Shown here: positions 29,003 through 40,251 of the stretch, in pieces
How the letters are laid out: every line of letters begins with the position of its first letter
Position numbering within the stretch: position 1 is the first letter of the stretch
Source of the DNA: Pseudo-nitzschia pungens
Taxonomy: Eukaryota > Bacillariophyta > Bacillariophyceae > Bacillariales > Bacillariaceae
DNA: 64,000 bases
Assembly: GCA_037355855.1 (NCBI GenBank)
Contig: CM074768.1
Location: forward strand, 744,001-808,000
Reading direction: 5' to 3'
Program-made: the position numbers and the translations under genes
Notes under the pieces: generated by a model
Told to the model about the DNA's origin: nothing
Databases searched by the model: none
Seen by the model: only the letters and a program-made list of their open reading frames with translations

Positions 29003-31333
29003 ATGGAGGACGAAGATCTAGCAGCCGAAATCGACGGTAGTGGCAACGACGTTGGACCCATTCGCCGCCGGATCCAATCCTTCACCATTATTCTGCGACC
29101 TCTTTCCCAGGGACTCACAGATGCGGAGGCGATCAACGTGCGCAACACGATCGAATCGGTCCTGCAAAATTACTTTTTCGAAGTCCAGCCCTGGGCTGTC
29201 ACCACCGAAAACGGCAGCAGCAATGACTGGGAAGGCGACGACGACTTTGGGACATCCTTTTCCAACTCGATCAGCCAAACCGGGGCCACTCGGAATCGCG
29301 AGATCCCTGTTTCCGACGGCTCGGTGACCTACGTGGGACTGGCTCAAATTCTCGAAAATAAGTACACGGAGCAGGGAGCCGAGCTGACAATGAACGGACT
29401 GGTGTACTTTGCGGAGGGATCCAAAAACATTCCAGACGAAAACGAACTGCTCCAGACAATGGAGCGGGACGCTCTCGGGGATTCCGCCCTCGTGGTGGAA
29501 GCCCTGAGGGATTACTTTCCTTCACTGCAACTGGTCACGGTCGAAACCACCGTTCAGACGTTGGCGCCTACCGAGCCCTCCGGGCCCACCGATCCCAGCG
29601 AACCTTCCGACACGGTACCTACGACGCTATTACCCCAAACGACACAGCCACCACTCGACCAAACAGCTAATCAGGTAGTTGCTATAACCGGGGGATCCGA
29701 CGGTCCGGGGGGTATCACGGCGGCGCTGGCGGGAGGTATTGGTGCGGCTATGGTCCTCCTGGCTCTGGTACTAGGTATGTTTGTAGCCCGGCAGAATCGC
29801 CGACAACCCCGCAAGGGAGGCGATGGGGGCGACGATGAATACCTTGTACAGCTCGATGACACCGAAAAGGGATTGGGTCTAACGGAGGGCGACTGGAAAG
29901 CCTACAGCAACAACATGGTTCGAATGCTGAGCCTGAGTAGTAGCAATACTAGCGACAAGCTTGATGGCAATGACCAGGACACCGCGGAGCACGCACCAAG
30001 CAGTACGGCGAAAGGAAACGATTCGAATCCAAGCACACCGAGTAAAAAGGCTGATATGTCCGAGGCAGCTTCAACGCCACTCCCATCCTCCCCGCCCAAT
30101 CCCTTGGCCTACATTTCATCGTTTTTTCAGAAGGCGACAAATCCGTACATCGAGCAGCACCAAGAACTCGGTTCGGTGTCCTCGACCGAGCGCACCAAAG
30201 AATCGGCGGATGCGAATCACAGCAAAAGCAACAGCAACGGTAGCAGCAACAGTCACCAGCACATTCACAGCACACTCTACGATTTCATGGACGGGGATGG
30301 CAACCTCTCTGACTTTGACGATACGGTCAGCATACAGCCCCACGTTGTGGCTCTGCATTCGCTCGAATCCTTTGAGGAACAGCACAAGGGGATGACACGC
30401 CAGGAATTGGTGGTCCAGAAGGATCAATTGGAATCTTCTTTCGAACGAAGGCGCATGATTGCGCCACCGGCGGTGGCTCCCGTGACCAACATGCCCACCG
30501 GTGCCAGTGCCGAAAGCAACCTCTCCTATTCGTCCTCTTCCATGTCCTCTCGAGAACAGCCGCATACATATGCACCATCTCAGGGCGTTCCGGGCATGCT
30601 CACGGTTCATACGCAGCCAGGCAAGCGCCGAGAACAACTCCTGGAAGAAACAGAACAACGCGAAGACCAACGGATACGATACTCTATGATGCCCAATCCG
30701 TACGTTCGCAAAAATTATCCCGAGGACCGCTCGGCCCACTGTGTCTTGCAAGCAACGGAAATAACCGCCGCTAGCCTGCGATCCGGAAGCAGCGGAAGCA
30801 GCAGTGCAGGGAGCAGTACTGGGCTGGACATGATTCCGAAAATGACGGCTCCGTCCTGGTGGGCATCGTCGTCGACTCCGAGCGGGAATAAACCCCACCG
30901 TCGGAGGAAGAGCAACAAGGAACGGCGTTTGTCGAGTGCCGCGGCTGCCGCCAACGTTTACAGCGACGATGAAAACGAGGACGACCTCGCCTATTCCGGA
31001 GACGAAGAGAACACCTTTGGGGTTCCTGGATCCGATGGATGGGACCCTGCAGACACAGAATTGAGCTCCATGGGAGATGCCCCAACCCAGGAGGACCTGA
31101 ACATGGTTCTCTTTCATCCAACAGTGGGGAATCAGTCCGGCCAGTCGGTGCTGAACCATGCTGTCCGCCAGGAATCGGTAAAACTTCAGCGAAGGCGGAC
31201 CCCAACCGGTGCATCAACTTCGAAGAACATATTCCAAAACCCATACGCTATCGAGCCCCATCCCTCCTATTCAAGTGAAGAAGACGAAACAACCATTCTG
31301 AGATTTGACTCGTCGTACAATATGGAGATATAA
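29003..31333 (+). CDS. Single-pass acidic membrane protein
   Basis: 776 residues from the ATG in one exon. The first 190 residues form a soluble domain starting SFTIILRPLSQGLTDAEAIN, then a Thr/Pro/Ser-rich stalk (about 190-225), one membrane segment (about 236-260: GGITAALAGGIGAAMVLLAL), and a long cytoplasmic region rich in Ser, acidic and His/Gln/Asn residues. No signal peptide is visible at this start, yet the layout equals that of signal-bearing type I proteins such as 12236-13774. A leader exon may therefore lie upstream, although I found none in 28200-29000. The N-terminal pattern (F-hydrophobic-P---LT--E----I---L--Y) loosely resembles that protein's ectodomain, suggesting one extended family. 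Function unknown. Confidence 0.8.
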   Translation: MEDEDLAAEIDGSGNDVGPIRRRIQSFTIILRPLSQGLTDAEAINVRNTIESVLQNYFFEVQPWAVTTENGSSNDWEGDDDFGTSFSNSISQTGATRNREIPVSDGSVTYVGLAQILENKYTEQGAELTMNGLVYFAEGSKNIPDENELLQTMERDALGDSALVVEALRDYFPSLQLVTVETTVQTLAPTEPSGPTDPSEPSDTVPTTLLPQTTQPPLDQTANQVVAITGGSDGPGGITAALAGGIGAAMVLLALVLGMFVARQNRRQPRKGGDGGDDEYLVQLDDTEKGLGLTEGDWKAYSNNMVRMLSLSSSNTSDKLDGNDQDTAEHAPSSTAKGNDSNPSTPSKKADMSEAASTPLPSSPPNPLAYISSFFQKATNPYIEQHQELGSVSSTERTKESADANHSKSNSNGSSNSHQHIHSTLYDFMDGDGNLSDFDDTVSIQPHVVALHSLESFEEQHKGMTRQELVVQKDQLESSFERRRMIAPPAVAPVTNMPTGASAESNLSYSSSSMSSREQPHTYAPSQGVPGMLTVHTQPGKRREQLLEETEQREDQRIRYSMMPNPYVRKNYPEDRSAHCVLQATEITAASLRSGSSGSSSAGSSTGLDMIPKMTAPSWWASSSTPSGNKPHRRRKSNKERRLSSAAAAANVYSDDENEDDLAYSGDEENTFGVPGSDGWDPADTELSSMGDAPTQEDLNMVLFHPTVGNQSGQSVLNHAVRQESVKLQRRRTPTGASTSKNIFQNPYAIEPHPSYSSEEDETTILRFDSSYNMEI

Positions 31334-31992
31334 TCCTGTCGAATGACGACTTAATGAATGAGCGACGTCGAAATCACATAAAATCAAATCAAACGGATAC
31401 GACTCATACAAAATCTGGATCCAATTCGCCGAACGTTTTATATCTACACTCGTCTACAATCAACACCAACCGAGTATCATAATATAATCAATGAGAAGAA
31501 AGAACTGAGCGAACAATCACCGTCGGTGTTGCGTACACTAAGAAAGCCATTAGGCGACACCTGCGTTCGTTTTTCAAAATAACACTGTTTCTCAGCAAGT
31601 AATAATCCCAGCATTCTACGGTTCTACATCCCAACCCATCAAACAAACGAGCGAAACATCCAACAAGCAGCAGTGTGCCATTGTCAGGAATCAGTTTGAC
31701 CTCTACATCATTATTTATAATTTGCTAATGTTCGCGTAACTTGTATTTCGACTCACAAACGGGCGATTCACGGCAATACTACAGAACATTCCTTTTCGAA
31801 TACGTGTTCGTGTTAACTTGTGCAAATAATGCCTCACTATGTCTTGAGCATACACTATTTTGATCTGAATCTATTCTAAATTGTTTTCGTTACAATAGTT
31901 CAGGAATGTCATCGTTACATTAGTGCAGGAATGTGATCGAGATTGAATAGGGAACCAGTTTATCCCTTTCACAGACACATCGCTACTAAATT
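31334..31992. other. convergent 3' ends
   Basis: AT-rich spacer between two converging genes. A near-duplicate TACA/TTAGT-TCAGGAATGT pair occurs at 31893-31935. No gene seen. Confidence 0.5.
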
Positions 31993-34660
31993 TCATTTCT
32001 GGCTTCTCGTCAATTCAGGAAAAGTGGGAGGCCTTCGTTGGTAATGCATCCCGTTGGATGGTAACGAACCATGTTCCAGTTGCTGTTCTGGAAGCTGTTG
32101 GTGCTGCTGTTTGGTCTTGGCTAAAGAATAGTGATTCTCCCGTTCGGTTTCCGGGTGATGAATAGTATTCCGAACCCGAGGCGTCAATTTGCTTTCTAAA
32201 ATCGCCTGCAACCCACCGGACTCTTGGGAATAATCCATTGCACACACACCAGCTGGTGTCCCAACATAGTTACTGTTGCATTTGCCCTCCCCATGATACA
32301 TACCTTCGCAATTGTTCTCATCATCCGCCATTGAGTACTTCTGGGGCGTCGATAGATTGGCCATCGGAATTGTATCCATCGATGTATCATTCGGTAGGCT
32401 CCGAAACGAATTGTGATTCTCTGTACCAGAAATTGAGGAGAGGAGATGGTCCTCCTCCTCTTCCTGATCTCCGCTACAGCGTTCGGTGACATCAAGTCCG
32501 ATTGAAGTCCCATTGGCGTTGATACCATTCCCATGCATGTCAGACACCGACGACAATAGCGAAAAATTGCTCTCGTTACGCCCAATCAACACATTCCGAG
32601 GATTCCCTCCGATTTCTCCTTCGTTTCCAAAACTCGCCCCCCTCCTTTCGCTTGGCGGTGACAGTTCGCCATTGCTATTCGTTTGATTGCTGCCGCTGCT
32701 GCTGTTACCGACTGTATTATTCTGGTGATTGGGTCTCGCAGAGACTGTTGGTCGGTGTACCACGACTTCCCCTCCCATGAAATATAGATGCGATCCTGTG
32801 CTGCCGTCATCCTCTTGGTTGTGCTGATACAATCCCCAAGTTCTCCGCGACGAGGCTGTTGATTGAATTGAGTGTTGAGATGATAAAAAGGTAGTTTGGC
32901 CTCCCAATGCACCCGTATTGGTTCTCCCAACAGGAATTGTCCAAGCATTGTTATCGTCCATGCTGCTGCTGCCGCCGGTGCTCCGTTCCGGCGTGGCTTG
33001 CGCATCACCATTTCGTTGTCGATGACTGGCGCTCGAGTGTTCAGGTCCGGGTTGACGAGAGCTTTCTGTCCCTTGAGGTTGGGAAAGCGAACGACCCGAA
33101 GATGCCGAGGCCACGCTCGCAGCATCCGCACGGAACGTGTTCGAAGCGGGACCTCGGCGATCATATTCATTGTTGTTTGGAGTAGTTTCTGGGGAACGGT
33201 CCATGGTCACGTTCATTCGTGGCCGATCAATCGTGACGGCTCCCAGGACCAAGGCGGGTAGCTCATAGCGGTGCCAAAAAAACACCATTGAGTGCAAAAT
33301 GAAACACCAGACCACGGTCAGCGCCACATAGACAAATCCATGGTCCGGAAAAGCCGTCTGGTAGACGTGGAATAGCAAAAATAGCAGGAAGAAAAAATAG
33401 GGAAAATAGGCCAATCCTTGGCTGGATCTCAAGCAAACGAGCGAGAAGCCCTCGACGCACCACACGATGCTGGAAATCCCAAAAGCCAGGAACTTGTCCC
33501 CGTTGTAGAATTCGATCAAAAAGAACATCATTCCCAGCATAATAGGGACGAAGACGAGATTCTGGGCCAGGTGCGTGGTGATCAAATCCGACAACGACAT
33601 GGATTGTCGAACCCGTCGGGAGAGCTCCTGGGTGAATTCCAGCATGCGTTCCTGGGTTTCGCGGAGCGTAAAGGAGACGAGTGTTGTGCAAAAAAAGAAC
33701 AAAAAGGATGTTCTCAAAAAGACTCCGACCTTCATCCAAAATGACTTATTCCATCTGGCAAAAAATAGCAGCCAATCATCGTCGTCATTTAGTCTTTGCC
33801 ACTCGCCGGTAGTTGAGTCGAGCTCCTTCAGCCATTGGATCCGTGGATCGTAAATGTATCCCATCCTTGGATTTTGTTGTTGGTTTCTGTGAAGGTAATA
33901 CGCCGGAAATGTCCTCAACCAATTCAATAGGACCGTGTTCCCCCCTACAAAGGATTTCCACAGCAAGAACTGAACAAATGGTTCTCCGAAACACTCCGGA
34001 TCATCGGGTGCCACCAGGACGTACTGGACGTTCAATAGGCCTTGAACCAACCAAGGATGGTCCTGCGGGAGCATCAAATATGCCTTTGTCGTGGAATAGG
34101 AATAGCGAATGTCCAATTTCGTCGAAGAGAGTTGCTGGTTGAGCCACTGCCGGTACGCCAATGAATCGCCGTCTTCGTCGTCCTTCGTCGTAATAGCGGA
34201 ACATTCGATAGATGGAATTCTATCAGAATCTACCACTGTTTTTGAAATGCAACTGCTGTCATTTGCAACAATTGTTTCTTCTGCATCTGTTTTTTGTTCT
34301 CGGTTCCACAATACCCGGCTCGTTGTTCTGCTTTCTCGTTGATAATTCTCGGGATTGTCGGCTTCGATCAGGGTCATGTTGTTGGGCAGAACCACCAGGT
34401 GCGTAATGTCCGCGGCCGATGGATCAAACCCCGGTAATCGATCCAAGCACGTCCGAGTCGTCGAGATCCCATTGGTGCCTGTGATCATTGGATTGGAAAT
34501 GACAAACGTCCGATGCAGCATCAGCAGAGCACCTCCGCAACAAATGGCCACCACCAGCAAGATGTGTTCGACAATCTTTCGGAACCGGTATGTCGTGTAA
34601 TCGAGACCGAAATTACAAACCCGCGAATGCAAGTGAAAGGTAACTCTCTCCATCTGGGAG

Positions 34661-34704
<44 letters not shown>

Positions 34705-34884
34705 CCTGCTGCTGCCGTGATAACCGTCCGGTGAGAAATGGCCGACCCCATTTGTGGCGTTGGTAGCGGTGTTCCGAATGGGCGGTGGCAACGAAAAGGG
34801 TGGCGGCGGCGAGATGGGGGATTCCGCACGAAACTCGTGCTCCGAAGAATCCCGAGGAGAACGCCGCCTTCGGATTGAGGTCAT
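31993..34884 (-). CDS. Membralin (TMEM259 family)
   Basis: 963 residues from ATG in one exon. Membralin is an ER multi-pass protein that in animals takes part in ER-associated degradation. Matches to the family include FRKIVEHILLVV near the first membrane span, the lumenal DDPECFGEPFVQFLLWKSF, and the last span ending in WCFILHSMVFFWHRYELPAL, the signature shared with animal and plant members. Six hydrophobic segments are visible: one at about 101-123 and five between about 385 and 570. The C-terminal 400 residues are polar and Ser/Asn-rich, longer than in animals. A poly-Asn run near residue 65, encoded by a (GTT)n tract at 34660-34702, is low-complexity expansion. Human and plant homologues are 400-620 residues. 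Confidence 0.93.
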
Positions 34885-36339
34885 GATGCGTTTCGTTCTT
34901 TGTTACTAGTTGGTCTTGTGTCGTGTCCTAGCAAATGATGTACGTGGTCAAGTTTCCCAATTGAATGTGCAACTCCAGAAGCCCCCGCCGAGCTCATTCT
35001 CCAATAGACAAATCGAGTCGACCCGGTTGGTAGATACCAATAAATTAGTATTAGTATTAGTGTTTGATGACCAAACGGGTGCCCGAGGTAGTTTTGTATG
35101 CTCTGGTCTAGTCTTCTTTTTATCTCAAGGGTGCGATAGCTAGTGGTTCCAAAGCTAAGAATGCATTAGCAACTCGTACGAATGATCTTGTTCCTTGGTC
35201 CAAAATTAAAACACTGCAACATGTGCATGTTTGACAGCAAAAAAGAAAGGCGTAACTGATTTCCTCACCGGTTGAGAGTTCACCCGCTTGAGAAGGGATC
35301 TTCGTTTTCCCTCTTCCATTTTTTGATGAAAACTACGAATTACAGTAACTTACAGTGAATTACAGTACGTGTAAACCTTACTGAAGAAAATCGATTGGAC
35401 TCCGAAAAAACGAAAATCTCTCCGGATCTTGTTCAGCTGTCAACTTTCAACTTTCCTTTTTGCCGTTCACTTTGATGTTCTTGTTCGAAGTGGTCACGCA
35501 GTTGAACAAGGCTTGCTCGTTATCCTTAAAACTTAAAATAATGAAAAAAGTCTACTAGGATATCTACCACTGGTATGCAACTCCTACTGTAACCGCAACC
35601 TGTCAGACGTCACAACAAAAAATAATGGAACCCGTCAAAAACTGAAATGAATTGTTATGCCAGACGAGAGCGATAGCTAATCTTAGAATAATCTTACCGT
35701 AGATCTGATCGATCCGTTCGATCCTAGCGGTGAATCAATCCGAGACTATCGATAGAACAGACCGGCACCTCAACCGGTTTGCTTCCCCTGCTGTACGTAT
35801 CAGCTTACACCCATTTTCAGCTACTACTACATTTTAACAGTTGAAGAACAAAATCCATCGCTGCGAGCGCGTGGATTGATTGATGATTCCTTCTGTTGGA
35901 AAAGTATTCAAAGGAACCAAATATTCTAATATTATGATAATATTCTACCAGTATTTTAAAATGCCGTAGGTACTCTGTGCGCTGCTGTCCGGGGCACCAA
36001 TCATTCGCACAATGGGTTCCGAGTGTGCGTCGGGGATCATTCGGTTTCTGTCCTGTGTTGCTACTCGGTTCGTGGTTCTTGCAACTTTTGCTCGGGGTTC
36101 CTTTCTCCCTTTTGAGAGAGCTGTTTTCCATCAAACCATGCTCGCGATGGCTTCCAACGTTCCTTCGGCACGGCATTCCGTTCCGTTCCGTTCTGGTTTG
36201 CTCCGCTCCACTCCACTCCGCTCCGCTCCACCACGGTGTCCGATCCAAGCAGCAACGAGGAACGGTCGTGACGCAAACCGCTTTGCCGCCGCGTTCTGTT
36301 TCGGCGCGGACCCCACGACATCGACGTCCATCCTCCTTT
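34885..36339. other. intergenic region
   Basis: Upstream of membralin. I see no supported gene. The GC-rich part from 35960 onwards has long open frames on both strands, which look like a by-product of composition. Motifs such as GTAAACCTTACTG (near 35370) belong to a dispersed family. Confidence 0.45.
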
Positions 36340-37250
36340 GGGCCGACACACATTCCGGGGCGCGGCCATCGCTTCGGGCGGCCGCGAGGACGGTCGGCTC
36401 GTGGTGGTTCCGGAAGTCTTCCGACGCATACCGCGGGGCGCGTTCGTTCCGCGTTACCGCCGCCATCATCACGACTCGCGCGTTGTTCCGGATGTCTTCT
36501 TCCGATGCATAAGTTACCCCATGGCAGCGCGATTCTGTCTTACCGCCGCCGTCGTGACTCGCTCGTTGTTCTCGAGGTTCTTCCGATGCCAATTGCGGGG
36601 CAACCAAATTCTGTCGTGGCGCTGCGATCGCGACTCGCTTGTTGTTCTTCATGCCTCCGGATTTGTATCGCAACGCAACACCATACCGTGTCACCGCGGC
36701 CACGACCACCCGTTCATTGTTTTTCATTGCAAGGCGCGTCCGTTCTGCGTTACTACGGCTATTACGACGTTGTTTCGTCTTTCTCCCTCGGAACCGTGAC
36801 GCAAAGCAACACAATTATCTGTTACCGCTGCCGCCACCATGACTCCTCGCTCGTTGTTTTTCATTTCTTCGGATGCATGCTGCGAAGCAACACGATGCTT
36901 GGTCACTGCTGCTGTCAGTACCGTCCTTGCTCGTTGTTCTGGATTTCTTCGGACGCAAATTGCGAAGCAAAAACACTCTGTCGTACCGCAGCTGTCATCA
37001 CTCGCTCCTTGTTTTCCATTGATTCGGATGCACCATAGCGCAAAGCAAAACCGTTCTGTGTTACCGCGGCCGTGACCGACCGTTCGTTGTTTTTCATTTC
37101 TTCCGAGTTGTATTCCAAGCCAAGTCCATTCTGTGTTACCGCGGCAATCACTACCCGTTCGTTGTTCTTCATTTCTTCCGTGGCATTGCTCAAGTCCCCT
37201 CCATCTGTCGAACGGCTGCCATGACAACCTCCCCGTCGATCTTCCATTCA
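36340..37250 (-). pseudogene. degenerate DUF4116 repeat gene
   Basis: On the minus strand, three frames in turn encode copies of a 33-residue repeat: EEMKNNERVVIAAVTQNG, EEMKNNERSVTAAVTQNGFA, MENKERVMTAAVRQ, EEMKNNERGVMVAAAVT, MKNNERVVVAAVTRYG, IRNNARVVMMAAVTRN. This fits the DUF4116 pattern (L-N---VV-AAV-QNG-AL-YAS). About nine to eleven units are recognisable. The reading frame switches near 36915-36930, again near 36725-36815, and inside later units; several units have lost residues. No full-length frame remains, so I call it a pseudogene. Intact members are cytoplasmic or nuclear proteins of unknown function. Confidence 0.65.
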
Positions 37251-38290
37251 CGGGATTCGTTTTGTTGCGCACCCAATCCACGAAAAAGAGCTAGTAGCGC
37301 ATTCGGTATGGAACCAATCAATTCATTTTGATCAGGAGGTCTACCGGTTGATGATCAGCTTGTCGATGAAAACTTTGACTACATTTATGGCTCCATTGTC
37401 GATTGTTGCTGATTCTCGATTGTCGATCGTCGATTCTCTATGATTCTCGATGATTGTCGATCATTTTCGTCTTGTACCGTAAAACCTTAGTGCCTCGTTG
37501 TCCAGCTCTTCTGTTCCATCTGGTTTTAGCACATACGAGTAAACTTACGGTAACCTTATGGTAGTAATTACAAGTTTCCTCAAGGTAATCTTACTCGTTG
37601 TACGGTAGAGTACAGTAAACAGTTCGTACGTAAGGTTTTTACTGTTGACTGTACTACCGGCACATGAAAAAATCAACCAAAACAACTCCCTCGGCCCTAC
37701 CGTACCGGTACTGAGTAAGACACCGTATGTACCGCAGTAATTAGTGGTACCAAGAGACAAATCAGAATGATGAACAGCGAAGGTTAATTAAGGTTACCGT
37801 AACTAACGAAAAATATTGTATGGGACGACAAGCAGAGTTCTAAATAATGATGACCACTGGCAACAAGTACGAAGTATCATGTTTTGGACAGTCATACAGT
37901 AAGTTGCTGCCGGTACGTACGTACAACTAGCTAGTACGACATCCCGGTCCATTCGGTATCAAAAGTTTCTCGGACGTGGTAGCAGCTTGTTAGTTAGATT
38001 GCTGCCAACCTAGTACTATGTCTATTACTAGTAGTAGTAGGTTACAAAGGACCACAGGTGAAAAAAAATCCAGATCCTTCTCGTCGTTATAGGTTTTGGA
38101 AGGAACCTTTGGCGGTAGTAAGATTACTTGTAGTAGTACCGTAGTTCCGGGTTGGCCCGTTAGATGGGAAATGGATGTATGAGTTTTGGTTTTGATTGAT
38201 TGCTCGGTTCTTGGTCTTCTGTTCTTGTTGTTGGTGCGTCAAAACTTCACGCAAGAAGGGAAGCACTTGTTGACAACAAATTAGTACGAA
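37251..38290. other. intergenic region with dispersed TACCGTAAG motifs
   Basis: No gene seen. GATTCTCGATTGTCGAT microrepeats lie at 37395-37465. Copies of (C)TTACGGTAACCTTA and related palindromes are at 37540-37800. Confidence 0.5.
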
Positions 38291-38450
38291 GTATCATTCA
38301 ATTTATCAAAACTGCATGCAAGAAGCAATGACCGGGAAGCACTTGTATCATTCAATTTATCAAAACTCAATGCAAGAAGCAATGGCCGGGAAACACTTGT
38401 ATCATTCAAGATTCGGAAACTGCATGCAAGAAGCAATGATCAGGAAGCAC
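38291..38450. repeat. 54-bp tandem repeat, 3 copies
   Basis: Units begin GTATCATTCAATTTATCAAA at 38291, 38345 and 38399 (third diverged), each followed by ATGCAAGAAGCAATG and GGGAAGCAC. A degenerate copy may precede at about 38239. Confidence 0.85.
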
Positions 38451-40251
38451 GAGAACGAATCGTCAACGATTGGTGAGCCATCAATAGCAATACAATAATG
38501 GCGCGACATTTTCTCGTTGGACAGCAATACGGTACAAGAGCTGAGTGCGGTGTGGAAGCATCCAGAAAATGATACCCATGAAGAAAAGTATCGGGCGGAT
38601 TTTAAATTAATATATTATTATATGAAATTGATAATTCATATTACTACGGCACTATTTAATACCGTACATATTATTTTGAATTAAAAAGATGAACAATTGA
38701 CTTGCACGCATGTCGGAATCGCACGGAAATTTCCCGGCTCGTAAAGAAAAACTTCTTTCATCAAAAGGAACCATTTGTCATCATAATAAGTAACTTACCT
38801 TATCCGTTGGAATATTGGAATACGGTAATACCGCAACCCCCGGACGGCCCAGCAAGCAGCAAGCAGCAAGCAGAAAAAATTCACGAAAGAACAAGATCTC
38901 GTACACATCCAGTACGAGCACGAAAGGTACGGTACCGTACCCTAACTGCACCCAACGATAATTCCCGGTCATGCAGACAAGCAATATTACGCACCATACC
39001 GTTCATTCCGATCATGAACCTGATCTTCCATATATGGTTCATCAGCACCCCGTTCACAGCTACGCATCTAAGGTCTACCTGACTTTTCCAGATCGGTAGT
39101 TAGAAGAGACCGAGCTAGATCACCAGTCATCGTTCGTAAATACGTGTCGAAGACGCTGAAACCAAACGTCGTTGCGCCGGCACCTCCACGAGTCACACAA
39201 CAAACCCTAAGTGTCGCTCTGCATTATTATTATTATTATCTTCAAGCTGCCTTCGGATCTGTTGGCTTACTGCCCACGTTGTTCCCTTCAAATAGAGAAC
39301 CAGTCACGAGCTTCGATTAAAAGGACAAAACTCACGATCGTTGAAAATTCATCGACATCGATGCTCCAGTCTTTACAGCCACAAAAAATACTTCTTAAAG
39401 CTCTAACGCCAGGCCTTTTCAATCACTTCTACTCTCCTTGTGATCACCGAGATAACAGAACCACTCCGGTCTTCAAACTCCAAGTATTGGCGGAGAAAGA
39501 ATTTTTCTTCCACGGAACTGTCGAATCTGTTCGTTCGTTCGGACACGACTGGCCTCTTTCATTGCTGCAACGTCTCCGCAAGAACACTGTTCCAGGACAC
39601 AGCAACGGATCAGAGAAGCCCACGTTCACTTCGGTACAATCAAGTTGACCGATCATTGTATCCATATCCAAGTTTTGCTGAAAACGAAGCACTCCATTTT
39701 GAAATAACGGCGTTTCAGATTTACGACTCGATCCCGACAACGGCATATCAGTACTCCATCCCAACTCCCGAACGCTCTTTAGACAGGCACACGTCAGATC
39801 CACCCATTCCTCAAACTCCAATAATTGACGGAGAAAGAAGATTTTCCCTCCAACATATCCATTTCGCTCATCCCGACACGGCGTGCCTCGTCTCTTGTCC
39901 ACTTTTAGCAGACAGCAGAAAACAACGTAGCAACACACAGCTGATTCTGAAGTAAGTCCCTCTTAACGTTGTGCTCTACTCAAGCTCATCGGTTGCAAGT
40001 TTTGCTATATATTCCTATTTGGAAAGAGTAGTGAAACAATTGTTGTGTTATAAATATTACAACAATTGTCGTGTTATACACAAACTACAGCTCACGTATC
40101 CCCTCTTGGATTTTCACAATGGATAATTTATGCCAACCAGGAATCCTTATTGGACCAACAGACAAACCCTTCTCTTCCCAACGTCAAGATTGGTACTGGC
40201 ACTGTCAGTCTCATAACAGCCTTTGCAAAACGAGTTTCGGTCACTGTCAAC
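38451..40251. other. intergenic region upstream of the LRR gene
   Basis: No supported gene. Two segments share CAAACTCCAA-TATTG-CGGAGAAAGAA (near 39475 and 39815), an old duplication. The frame of the LRR gene is open for at least 186 bp upstream of its ATG. Confidence 0.45.

Noticed and set aside
30116..31159. 347-residue minus-strand frame
   Set aside because: Shadow of the acidic single-pass protein; no motif and no start context.
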